Positions 1 through 6,299 of a stretch of 9,399 bases of DNA are shown here, one piece after another. How positions within the stretch are numbered: the stretch's first letter is position 1; each line of letters begins with the position of its first letter. Origin of the DNA: a bacterium. Lineage in GTDB: Bacteria > Cyanobacteriota > Vampirovibrionia > Obscuribacterales > Obscuribacteraceae. The position numbers were made by a program, and so were the translations under genes. Below the pieces are notes generated by a model. It did no database searches. It worked only from the letters and a program-made list of their open reading frames with translations, and had not been told where the DNA came from. Location: contig JAUIJG010000200.1 of NCBI GenBank assembly GCA_030431355.1, positions 1-9,399 of the forward strand. Reading direction: 5' to 3'.

Positions 1-342
1 GGTTCTGGCTCTGTAGCTGGAAGAGGCTCTGGTTGAACAGGTGGAGGCGCCTCTACCACTGGTGCTGGAGTCGGCATTACAGGTTGTGGCTGTGTTGGTG
101 CCTCTAGTATCGGAGCAGGCTCAGGTAACAATTCAGAAACGGGTTCAGAAACAGGCTCATACAGAGGCTCCGGTTCCGGTTCTATAGCCGGCAATGGCTC
201 TGGTTGGACAGCTGGAGGAGACTCTACCACTGGTGCTGGAGTCGGCATTACAGGTTGTGGCTGTGTTGGTGCCTCTAGTATCGGAGCAGGCTCAGGGACC
301 AATTCAGAAACGGGTTCAGGCAGGGGCTCCGGCTCAATAGCA
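1..342 (-). repeat. 171-bp tandem repeat inside the Pro/Glu-rich part of the large gene
   Basis: A 75-bp block at 51-125 recurs base for base at 222-296, an offset of 171 bp (57 codons). Flanking sequence is also related, so the array is about two copies of a 171-bp unit, the copy nearer 342 lacking several codons. In protein it encodes PEPLPAxEPEP, PVSELxPEPAPILEAP and TQPQPVMPTPAPVVE blocks. The array touches the window edge and may have more copies beyond it. The perfect identity of the core suggests a recent duplication or ongoing homogenisation. Confidence 0.9.
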
Positions 343-3302
343 GGTAGCGGTTCTGGCTCGGTTTGGACAATTGGCTCCGGCTGCGATTCCAACACCGGTG
401 TAGATTCTTGAGTGACTGGCTCCAGAGGCATATCTGGATCGGAAGTCGACGCCTCTTGAGGAATTGTGACACCTGGAGGCAGTGGAGGTTTGACCAGAAC
501 GTCCTGCTGCGGCTCGGCGGTCTCTACCCTTGCCACAAGCTCTTTGTTAAGCCCAGGTGGCAGTGGTGGCTTGACGGCAGGCAGCGGATTCGCGTCCGGA
601 ATGGCGATGTCATCTTCTGTTAGACGAGTCTGACTATTAGGCTCAAACATCGGCTCTTCGACAGAGTCTTCGGGGAAGATAGGTATTTCGCCACTATCTT
701 CTTCCACGTCTGTTATCTCACTAGCCTGTTCATCAGTTTGCTCGGCAACTGGCTCTTCAACCAGATCAGGTTCATGTACATGTGTCTCTTGAGCGAGTGA
801 GAGTTCACTTTCCACTATCTCTTCAAGGAAAGAGAAACCTGGATCTTTTTCAACCACATTTGAATCGCCGGCAATTTTGGTGGTGAAACTTTCAACCACC
901 ACATTGATATCTTCCGAAATCGGCAGCGCCTCTTGATCACTCTCCGAAACCACTTCAAGCTCTTCGGCTGGGAAGGGCTCAGGCTTCGTCTGTAGTGACT
1001 CGGATTTGGTAGCTGGAGTCGAATCGGCAGAAGCTACTTTCTCCACCGGTTTTCTTCTCTTCTTGAGGGAAGATGACTTACCCAGCTGAACCGGAGCGAT
1101 GGTTTTTGTAGGTTCAGGCTGCTGATTTAACTCTGCTTCTGTCGCTGGTGCTTCATCAGCTTTGAAGGCAGCGGATTCATGAACGTCAGCCTCTTCGACA
1201 GGCTCCTCTTCTTTTTTGGAATCTGCGACTTCTGATTCTGGTTGTTTCTCCTCCAGATCTTTTTCCATCTGGTCAAGGCGATCTGACAGGAAAAGAGATT
1301 GAGATCCGAACACCGTGTTCTCAAAATCATCCAGATCATCGACGTCGGAAGAGACCATTCTAGATTCCGATTTGACCTCTAGTTCGGACTCATCCAGATT
1401 TAACGATGATGAAGAAGAGATGTCATTGAGCATACTCTCCAATCCTGTCCCTCCGGCTTCCAAACGTGCGGCTGAGTCGGAAATGGCGTCAAGTGTGTCT
1501 GAAGTTTGTAGGCTCTGATCCGGAGAGATGGTCTCTTCAAGATCTATCTCTTTCTCAAGGCTAACTTCCGCTTCATCTTCATCTTCTGCAAAAGAAGAAT
1601 CGATGATACTACTTGTGGTTTCACCAATGAGTTCTTCCTCTTCCTCGTCGGCAAGGCTATCGGCCGAGAATTGCAATTCGTTCTGCTCTATCTCAGTATC
1701 TTCTGACTCCTGGAACAAAGACTGAAGATTATTGGAGGGCTCTTCCTCTAGCGCCTCTTCGGTAGGTCCTTCGGATATTGCAGTGCTGCCGATGTCTCCT
1801 GTCTTCTCAAGGGAATCAAAAATATCGTCCAATTCAGAAGCCATGGAGCTTCCATCAATCTTTTCATCGGATTCGAGCTCTTCCGGTTCTTCGTTGGAGA
1901 ATAAACTCTCTTCAGTTGTCTCGTCTTCTGTAAGAGCTGACTCCGATTCTTCCTCGTTCTCCAGTTTGCTGAGCAGTCCATCTATCTTAGAAGCCACTGA
2001 GAATCCTGACTCATCTCCGTCATCTTCTTGTTCGTCTCCGAACAACGAAGTGGTTTCCTCAGGAGCCTGGACCGGGTTCTCTTGTTCCGAAGATATCTCT
2101 TCGGACTCAGCTTTCTCAACTTCGAATTCATCGTCATCATCGTCATCGGCAAATAGTGCACTGGAGGCTGAAGCACTTGAACTCTCAAAGTCCTGGGCGG
2201 ACTGTTCTACTTTCTGCTCAAGAGACTCGAAGATGGAATCCATCTCATTTGCCATGGAAGCACCATCGATACTCTCTGAATCTGACTCGAAATCTTCATC
2301 ATGCCCATCATCGGAGAAAAGAGATCCAGGCGTGAGCACAGCCTCCGAGTCAGATTCGACCGAGGTCTCGGAGCTTGAATCTGATTCTAATTCTGTGTCT
2401 GACTCGAAATCATCGTCATCCGCAAATAAAGATGAGGGAGAGGCCAGCTCTGAAGGAGTTGAGTCCTCTGAAGCAGAGAGCTGATTGTTTTCGGTCGAAT
2501 CAGAAGAGAAATCGTCATCATCATCATCACTTTCGAACAAAGAAGCCGGACTTTGGGTTGTTTGGGCTTCCTGCTCCAGGGAGGAGATGATATTGTCTAC
2601 TTCATTGGCGATGGAAGAGGTATCTATCTTTGGCGATGAGGCTTCGAATTCGTCGTCATCGTCATCGTCGTCGTCGTCAAAAAGTCCGGCAGGAGAGGCG
2701 TGATGCTCAGGTTCGGCAGTATCCGACTCAAAATCGTCATCATCATCGTCTGCGCCAAACAATGATGTCAAAGTCTTTGCCGGACGCTCAGAGGTTGTCT
2801 CCTCATCATCCTCATCCACTTCCGCCGATCCGTTATTATCACTGGCTGATTCTGCTAATTGAGGCTCTGCCTCGTAGGTCAGATGAATTAGATGCTCGAA
2901 ATCATCCGCGGTACAAACCAGCTTCTTGAAGCTCTCACTACCTAAATTGGATCGAACCGCGTCAGCCGCGATGAGGTCGTCGGGATCCACCATGGCGACA
3001 GAGTATTGTTCACCTTTGAGCGCTACCGGCACGAATCTGTGTTTTCGGGCTACCTCCTCGGGTACCAGTTTCACCATTTCCGGCTCCGGCTGGTTCAAGG
3101 ATAGATTGATATAGTTGACGCCAAACTGCAATTCCAGCGCATCTTTGAGTTGTCTTTCGGAGACTAGTCCTAAGCGAGAAAGAACAAGAGTAATCCGTTC
3201 TCCGGACTGCTCCTGTTCATTAATTGCATCGGTCAGCTGCTCGGAAGTGATGTATCCGAGATCAATTAGCAGTTCGCCGATTTCGTTGCCTATTGCGGAC
3301 AT
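1..3302 (-). CDS. Very large MshEN-domain protein with acidic repeats and a Pro/Glu-rich region (partial, C-terminus outside window)
   Basis: The frame is open from an ATG at 3300-3302 to the window edge, giving about 1,100 visible residues without a stop. An in-frame TAG just upstream (3315-3317) and a CGGAG site 5 nt before the ATG fix the start. Residues 1-~145 match the MshEN/GspE-PilB N-terminal domain: two 24-residue motifs (7-30 and 36-59), then an FGVNYINL...LVPEEVARKHRFVPV...VAMVDPDD segment. In known families this domain binds c-di-GMP or partner proteins at type II secretion and type IV pilus ATPases, but no ATPase follows in the visible part. Residues ~160-550 are runs of Asp/Glu/Ser with repeated SLF-acidic and IDGxSMAxE motifs. 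A basic KKRRKP patch lies near residue 750 and duplicated KPPLPPG motifs near residues 910-940. PEP-rich repeats reach the edge. The body is probably a disordered scaffold. A pilus, secretion or c-di-GMP role is inferred from the N-terminus only. Confidence 0.85.
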   Translation of the reverse strand, partial: MSAIGNEIGELLIDLGYITSEQLTDAINEQEQSGERITLVLSRLGLVSERQLKDALELQFGVNYINLSLNQPEPEMVKLVPEEVARKHRFVPVALKGEQYSVAMVDPDDLIAADAVRSNLGSESFKKLVCTADDFEHLIHLTYEAEPQLAESASDNNGSAEVDEDDEETTSERPAKTLTSLFGADDDDDDFESDTAEPEHHASPAGLFDDDDDDDDDEFEASSPKIDTSSIANEVDNIISSLEQEAQTTQSPASLFESDDDDDDFSSDSTENNQLSASEDSTPSELASPSSLFADDDDFESDTELESDSSSETSVESDSEAVLTPGSLFSDDGHDEDFESDSESIDGASMANEMDSIFESLEQKVEQSAQDFESSSASASSALFADDDDDDEFEVEKAESEEISSEQENPVQAPEETTSLFGDEQEDDGDESGFSVASKIDGLLSKLENEEESESALTEDETTEESLFSNEEPEELESDEKIDGSSMASELDDIFDSLEKTGDIGSTAISEGPTEEALEEEPSNNLQSLFQESEDTEIEQNELQFSADSLADEEEEELIGETTSSIIDSSFAEDEDEAEVSLEKEIDLEETISPDQSLQTSDTLDAISDSAARLEAGGTGLESMLNDISSSSSLNLDESELEVKSESRMVSSDVDDLDDFENTVFGSQSLFLSDRLDQMEKDLEEKQPESEVADSKKEEEPVEEADVHESAAFKADEAPATEAELNQQPEPTKTIAPVQLGKSSSLKKRRKPVEKVASADSTPATKSESLQTKPEPFPAEELEVVSESDQEALPISEDINVVVESFTTKIAGDSNVVEKDPGFSFLEEIVESELSLAQETHVHEPDLVEEPVAEQTDEQASEITDVEEDSGEIPIFPEDSVEEPMFEPNSQTRLTEDDIAIPDANPLPAVKPPLPPGLNKELVARVETAEPQQDVLVKPPLPPGVTIPQEASTSDPDMPLEPVTQESTPVLESQPEPIVQTEPEPLPAIEPEPLPEPVSELVPEPAPILEAPTQPQPVMPTPAPVVESPPAVQPEPLPAIEPEPEPLYEPVSEPVSELLPEPAPILEAPTQPQPVMPTPAPVVEAPPPVQPEPLPATEPE
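1262..2769 (-). repeat. Interspersed protein repeats: SLF-acidic motif (about ten copies) and IDGxSMAxE helix motif (about four copies)
   Basis: Reading the large gene on the minus strand, a hydrophobic S-L-F triplet (twice G-L-F or A-L-F) followed by an acidic tail recurs near 2769, 2690, 2545, 2436, 2327, 2160, 2052, 1911, 1728 and 1304. Examples are SLFGADDDDDDFESD, GLFDDDDDDDDEFE and SLFSDDGHDEDFESD. Between some copies lies a likely amphipathic helix: KIDTSSIANEVDNIISSLE (about 2570-2636), SIDGASMANEMDSIFESLE (about 2208-2279), KIDGSMASELDDIFDSLE (about 1800-1863) and a shorter KIDGLLSKLE (about 1950-1996). The underlying DNA has GAC/GAT trinucleotide runs. The repeats diverge with distance from the N-terminus. 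Confidence 0.8.
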
Positions 3303-3307
3303 CCTAA

Positions 3308-3312
3308 CTCCG
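3308..3312 (-). promoter_or_regulatory. Ribosome binding site of the large MshEN gene
   Basis: CGGAG on the minus strand lies 5 nt before the ATG at 3300-3302. Together with the in-frame stop at 3315-3317 it settles the start. Confidence 0.65.
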
Positions 3313-3529
3313 TTCTATCTAGACTCCGCCCGGAAAAATGCACCGGTGGCTGGAGTTTTTGTGCCCTTATAAAACTCTCCCTAAACATCGCCTAAGCCCA
3401 AGCTATGCCACCTTTTCGCTGTTTTTCGTTCCGATAAATCTGGCAATCGACTCCTGACATCAAATAAAAAATCTCCTATCCCTGGCTGTGCCTGCACATC
3501 GCCACTGAGGCAAATTTCTCTCTATAATT

Positions 3530-3560
3530 CATATGTATTTGTAATATTTACATACATATG
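3530..3560. promoter_or_regulatory. AT-rich inverted repeat, possible operator
   Basis: CATATGTA (3530-3537) and TACATATG (3553-3560) are perfect inverted arms around a 15-bp centre that is itself partly symmetric (TTGTAA / TTTACA). The palindrome begins two bases after a TATAAT-like box (3523-3528). In a divergent promoter region this suits a dimeric regulator site. No regulator is identified. Confidence 0.4.
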
Positions 3561-3613
3561 TCTATTTCATAGGCTAAGCAATTCGTCCGTGAAAAAGATT
3601 ATCTCTTTATAGG

Positions 3614-3690
3614 ACGCTGAGTGAAAATCATGTGAGAAACTATATTTTCAGCGTATCAGTTCCTGGGTGATACCACTTCAGGTGGCATTA
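3614..3690 (+). promoter_or_regulatory. Stem-loop-rich leader upstream of the HAD gene
   Basis: Three successive potential hairpins lie in the presumed 5' leader. ACGCTGA (3614-3620) pairs with TCAGCGT (3648-3654), extendable by AAAT/ATTT after a bulge. GTATCA (3653-3658) pairs with TGATAC (3668-3673). A CCAC/GTGG stem with a TTCAG loop follows directly. The first two share bases 3653-3654, so they could compete. No known riboswitch class was recognised. Confidence 0.35.
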
Positions 3691-3725
3691 TGATTTCGAG
3701 TCACTGGCGAATGAGAATATTGCAA

Positions 3726-3731
3726 AAGGAG
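3726..3731 (+). promoter_or_regulatory. Ribosome binding site of the HAD gene
   Basis: AAGGAG sits 5 nt upstream of the ATG at 3737, near-ideal spacing, and supports that start. Confidence 0.8.
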
Positions 3732-3736
3732 ATCTA

Positions 3737-4360
3737 ATGGCAGAAATCAAGGCTGTGGTTTTCGACTATGGTAATGTGCTTTGCAAGCCGCCTCTAGAAG
3801 ACGATATTCAATCCATGGCAGGTTTATTGGATACCAATAAGAGTTTGTTTGAAAACGCTTACTGGCAGCACCGCTTAGACTACGACTGCGGTCTCACTGA
3901 TAGGATTGAGTACTGGACTGCTGTGTCAGGAAGTCTTGGAAAATCGGTCGATGGAAAGGCGATAAACGATCTGACTCGACTGGATGTGCTTAGCTGGAGC
4001 AGACCGGATCCTGAGATGCTGACCTTTGTCCAGAACCTGGTCAATTCGAAGGTACCGATGGCGATTTTGTCCAATATGCCCAGAGATTTGAAAGAGTGGG
4101 TCGAAGATGACTGTGATTGGCTACCTGAATTCTCCCATCGCACCTATTCTTGCGACTTAAAGTGCGCCAAACCGGATCCCAAAATCTACAGTCACTCAAA
4201 AGGCGGGTTCGATAGCCATGAAAGTTCGCTTGCCTTTATCGATGATCGCATTGAAAATGTGGAGGCTGCCATAGCGAGTGGCATGCAAGCTTTTCACTAT
4301 AAGGGTCTTGCGGATTTGCTAGAGCAGTTGAAAGGATCAAATCTAGTTGGTCTCAATTGA
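3737..4360 (+). CDS. HAD-superfamily hydrolase (YihX/epoxide-hydrolase-N-like phosphatase subgroup)
   Basis: The 207-aa length is typical of HAD subfamily IA phosphatases. Motif I is VVFDYGNVL with the nucleophile Asp10; the usual second Asp is Gly12, as in the FDxGNV subgroup that includes E. coli YihX. Motif II is ILSNMP (Ser112, Asn113), motif III is CAKPDPKIY (Lys145), and motif IV is FIDDRIEN (Asp169, Asp170). Residues 20-90 form the helical cap that sets substrate choice. All four catalytic motifs are present, so it is probably an active cytosolic phosphatase or related hydrolase acting on a small phosphorylated metabolite. The substrate cannot be read from sequence. The gene has an AAGGAG site 5 nt before its ATG and stands alone, divergent from the large MshEN gene and convergent with the FKBP gene. 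Confidence 0.88.
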   Translation: MAEIKAVVFDYGNVLCKPPLEDDIQSMAGLLDTNKSLFENAYWQHRLDYDCGLTDRIEYWTAVSGSLGKSVDGKAINDLTRLDVLSWSRPDPEMLTFVQNLVNSKVPMAILSNMPRDLKEWVEDDCDWLPEFSHRTYSCDLKCAKPDPKIYSHSKGGFDSHESSLAFIDDRIENVEAAIASGMQAFHYKGLADLLEQLKGSNLVGLN

Positions 4361-4379
4361 TGAGGGCTAAAAACTAATG

Positions 4380-4410
4380 CAAAAACGCCGACTCTACAAA
4401 GAGACGGCGT
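4380..4410 (-). terminator. Rho-independent terminator of the FKBP gene
   Basis: Arms ACGCCGACTCT (4385-4395) and AGAGACGGCGT (4400-4410) pair with one mismatch around an ACAA loop. On the minus strand the stem is followed directly by five T residues (A run 4381-4385), which is canonical for the minus-strand gene ending at 4440. On the plus strand the next T-rich stretch (4421-4429) is about 10 nt away, so it may also work, more weakly, for the HAD gene. Confidence 0.75.
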
Positions 4411-4439
4411 CAAAGCCTTGTTTGTTTTTGAATTCAAGC

Positions 4440-4781
4440 CTAGTTGAGACCCAGTAGCTCTACTTCAAAAATCAATGTGGCATTCGGAGGAATAACTCCT
4501 CCCGCTCCACGTGCACCATAACCAAGTTCGGGCGGAATCGTAAGCTTTCTCTTGCCTCCGATTTTCATGGTCATGACACCTTCGTCCCAGCCACGAATAA
4601 CCTGTCCCTGACCGATACAAAATTCGAAAGGTTGACCTCTGTCAACAGAGCTATCAAATTTGGTGCCATCAGTAAGCCAACCAGTGTAGTGTACGGAAAC
4701 CATTTGACCAGCCTGGGGAGAAGCTCCCGTGCCTTCTTGAAGTTCTTCGTACTGCAAACCACTCTGTGTTGTTGTCGTCAT
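4440..4781 (-). CDS. FKBP-type peptidyl-prolyl cis-trans isomerase, cytosolic
   Basis: A 113-aa single-domain FKBP that isomerises Xaa-Pro bonds in folding proteins. The family active-site landmarks are all visible: VSVHYTGWL (Tyr), GTKFDSS (Phe-Asp), [13 protein letters not shown] (Val-Ile and Trp), ELGYGARG (Tyr) and TLIFEVELL (Phe). I chose the ATG at 4779-4781 (protein starts [14 protein letters not shown]), preceded by a purine-rich GAGGG about 10 nt upstream. The frame runs on to a GTG at 4868, but that start lacks a ribosome site and would add 29 residues unlike FKBP leaders. There is no signal peptide from the chosen start, so the enzyme should be cytosolic. It is a close paralogue of the lipoprotein FKBP at 4995-5519, lies downstream of it on the same strand, and ends at a strong terminator. 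Confidence 0.92.
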   Translation of the reverse strand: MTTTTQSGLQYEELQEGTGASPQAGQMVSVHYTGWLTDGTKFDSSVDRGQPFEFCIGQGQVIRGWDEGVMTMKIGGKRKLTIPPELGYGARGAGGVIPPNATLIFEVELLGLN

Positions 4782-4979
4782 AAAATCTGCCCTCGCTATT
4801 GGAGTTGTAACAACAAGACAATCTAAAAAATGCCTTGTTTCATGCGAACATTGCGGCAAGCATAGCACTATCTGATTAAATCTTCCACATCGGAGCCTGG
4901 TCTGAGGGGCAAGAAGACAACTATAGTGCCTTCTCTAGCTCTTTGTATCGAATTGAAATTTCCAGAGTGAGTACCGAAC

Positions 4980-4999
4980 AATAGCAACTCTTTGCTATT
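4980..4999. repeat. 8-bp inverted repeat at the 3' end of the lipoprotein FKBP gene
   Basis: AATAGCAA (4980-4987) and TTGCTATT (4992-4999) form a perfect stem with a CTCT loop and overlap the stop codon at 4995-4997. No T-tract follows on the minus strand, so it is at best a weak terminator or a stabilising 3' hairpin that allows read-through to the second FKBP gene. Confidence 0.45.
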
Positions 5000-5519
5000 T
5001 AACGTCCAGCAACTCTACCTCGAATACTAGAGTTGCTCCCGGTGGGATTGAGCCCGGGAATCCTCTATCGCCATAAGCCAGATCGGATGGAATGGTCAAC
5101 TTTCTCTTTCCACCTACTTTCATGGTCATGACTCCTTCATCCCAACCACGAATTACATTCCCCTGCCCAATGGGGAATTCAAAAGGTTTTCCTCTGTCCA
5201 CTGAGCTATCGAATTTAGTACCATCTAGAAGCCATCCGGTGTAGTGAACGGAGACAGTCTGCCCAGGCTCCGGACTTTTCCCGGTGCCGAGTTTTAAATC
5301 CTCGTATTGCAAACCGGTTTCGGTGGTGACTTTATCGCCGGACTCGGTAGCCGGAGTATCTTGTGTGCTTGGTGCTGAAGCTTGATTGGTGGTTTCTGGA
5401 TTCTGATTGGCTGGAGTTTCACCCTTGCTACAGGCGGAAAGCAATAGTACCGTGGCTAGAGTGGCTGTTGAGACCGACAAGGTCATCGTTTTAAGAGAAC
5501 TGCGTCCGGAAAGCTTCAT
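4995..5519 (-). CDS. FKBP-type peptidyl-prolyl cis-trans isomerase, membrane lipoprotein
   Basis: The 174-aa protein has three parts. Residues 1-29 are a signal peptide with basic start and hydrophobic core, ending in the lipobox LLSAC with Cys30 as lipidation site. Residues 31-65 are a Thr/Pro/Glu/Gln-rich flexible tether. Residues ~66-174 are an FKBP domain with [37 protein letters not shown] and LVFEVELL, retaining the active-site aromatic residues. It should fold proteins outside the cytoplasmic membrane while lipid-anchored. AAGGA lies about 9 nt before the ATG and a plausible promoter at 5552-5580. Its catalytic domain is very similar to the cytosolic FKBP just downstream, pointing to tandem duplication with different targeting. 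Confidence 0.93.
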   Translation of the reverse strand: MKLSGRSSLKTMTLSVSTATLATVLLLSACSKGETPANQNPETTNQASAPSTQDTPATESGDKVTTETGLQYEDLKLGTGKSPEPGQTVSVHYTGWLLDGTKFDSSVDRGKPFEFPIGQGNVIRGWDEGVMTMKVGGKRKLTIPSDLAYGDRGFPGSIPPGATLVFEVELLDVK

Positions 5520-5551
5520 CTGTATTTGTCCTTATTGTAGATCGAGGTGAT

Positions 5552-5580
5552 AGTGTAACCATCAATTCAAAACTGATCAA
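5552..5580 (-). promoter_or_regulatory. Candidate sigma-70 promoter of the lipoprotein FKBP gene
   Basis: On the minus strand TTGATC (5575-5580) and TACACT (5552-5557) are separated by 17 nt, each matching four of six consensus bases, about 32 nt before the ATG. Position and spacing are good; base matches are moderate. Confidence 0.4.
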
Positions 5581-5599
5581 GACGGTTCATGGTAGCCTA

Positions 5600-5628
5600 T
5601 TGCTTCATGCAGGCAATCATCTGATACT
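5600..5628 (+). promoter_or_regulatory. Weak candidate promoter of the kinase gene
   Basis: TTGCTT (5600-5605) and GATACT (5623-5628) are spaced by 17 nt. If used, transcription would begin near 5635, downstream of the TTG at 5631, which favours the ATG at 5661 as the start. Confidence 0.25.
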
Positions 5629-5660
5629 GTTTGAGTTCTTGGGAGTTTTTGATTCGTAAG

Positions 5661-6299
5661 ATGGCTTCAGAACAGACTATAAAGCTGGCGGATAAGTTAA
5701 TTGAACTGAGCAAAATCAGCCCTGAAGTCCGCACTCTAGTCGGGATTGTAGGACCTCCCGGCGCCGGTAAAACCACCATGAGTGAAGAATTAAAGGGGCT
5801 TGTCAACCAGGAAGCCGGTGAGGAGATAGCCCAGGTCGTTGCGATGGATGGATTTCATCTATCAAACGAGAGGCTTGATGAGTTAGGGATTTTGCCTTTA
5901 AAAGGCATCCCGGATTCTTTCGACCGCAGTGGTTTTGAAAGGCTTCTCAAAAAAGTGAAAAGAGATACTCAAATAGAGGTCCTTTTCCCTTTGTTCGATA
6001 GAAGCATTGAAGCAACAATACCTGATGCAGGAAGTATCAGACCTGAACACACTATCGCCATTGTTGAAGGCAATTATCTTTTGTCATGGCACCAGATACG
6101 AAGCTTACTAGATTACTCGATATTTCTGGATGTTCCGGAAGAAATTTTGTTTGACAGACTCGTGAGAAGGCACATGGACGGAGGGAAAGACTATGATTCA
6201 GCCAAAGACAAAGTTCTATCCACCGACATGCCGAATCGGAAGTTGATTCTAGAAAATGCCGAGTTGGCTAATGAGATTGTCGTCTTTCAGAATCTTTAG
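5661..6299 (+). CDS. P-loop kinase of the uridine kinase/phosphoribulokinase class (YggC/YFH7-like)
   Basis: The 212-aa product has a Walker A loop GPPGAGKTT (31-39), the class-typical MDGFHLSN segment (62-69), LKGIPDSFDRSGF (80-92), FPLFDRS (109-115), a Walker B-like strand IAIVEGNYLL (132-141) and a lid segment RLVRRHMDGGKD (166-177). This pattern matches nucleoside/nucleotide kinase-like proteins such as E. coli YggC and yeast YFH7, which transfer ATP phosphate to a small cytosolic substrate that remains unassigned in most members. The ATG at 5661 is preferred; a GGGAG at 5641-5645 is rather far (15 nt). An in-frame TTG at 5631 would add ten residues and lacks a good ribosome site. The stop overlaps the stop of the convergent LON-domain gene by 4 bp. 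Confidence 0.85.
   Translation: MASEQTIKLADKLIELSKISPEVRTLVGIVGPPGAGKTTMSEELKGLVNQEAGEEIAQVVAMDGFHLSNERLDELGILPLKGIPDSFDRSGFERLLKKVKRDTQIEVLFPLFDRSIEATIPDAGSIRPEHTIAIVEGNYLLSWHQIRSLLDYSIFLDVPEEILFDRLVRRHMDGGKDYDSAKDKVLSTDMPNRKLILENAELANEIVVFQNL

Larger units (their letters stand above)
3303..3736. other. Divergent intergenic region (434 bp) with several inverted repeats
   Basis: No convincing coding frame is seen here. It separates the minus-strand MshEN gene from the plus-strand HAD gene and must hold both promoters. A TATAAT at 3523-3528 on the plus strand lacks a convincing -35. Between 3530 and 3690 there are several inverted repeats, listed separately. Confidence 0.7.

Noticed and set aside
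1..342. CRISPR-like array
   Set aside because: The repeats are long, within a coding frame and code for Pro/Glu peptide units; there are no short palindromic repeats with unique spacers.
1315..2703. Long Ser-rich plus-strand open frames, including 1732-2484
   Set aside because: They are the complement of the Asp/Glu codon runs of the minus-strand gene; composition is pure Ser/Glu low complexity with no ribosome sites or domains.
4782..4868. N-terminal extension of the cytosolic FKBP to a GTG at 4868
   Set aside because: No ribosome site before the GTG, and the extra 29 residues do not form a clear signal peptide; the ATG at 4781 gives a normal FKBP length.
5631..5660. TTG at 5631 as start of the kinase
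   Set aside because: No good ribosome site precedes it and a possible promoter would start transcription downstream; the ATG at 5661 begins just before the conserved part.
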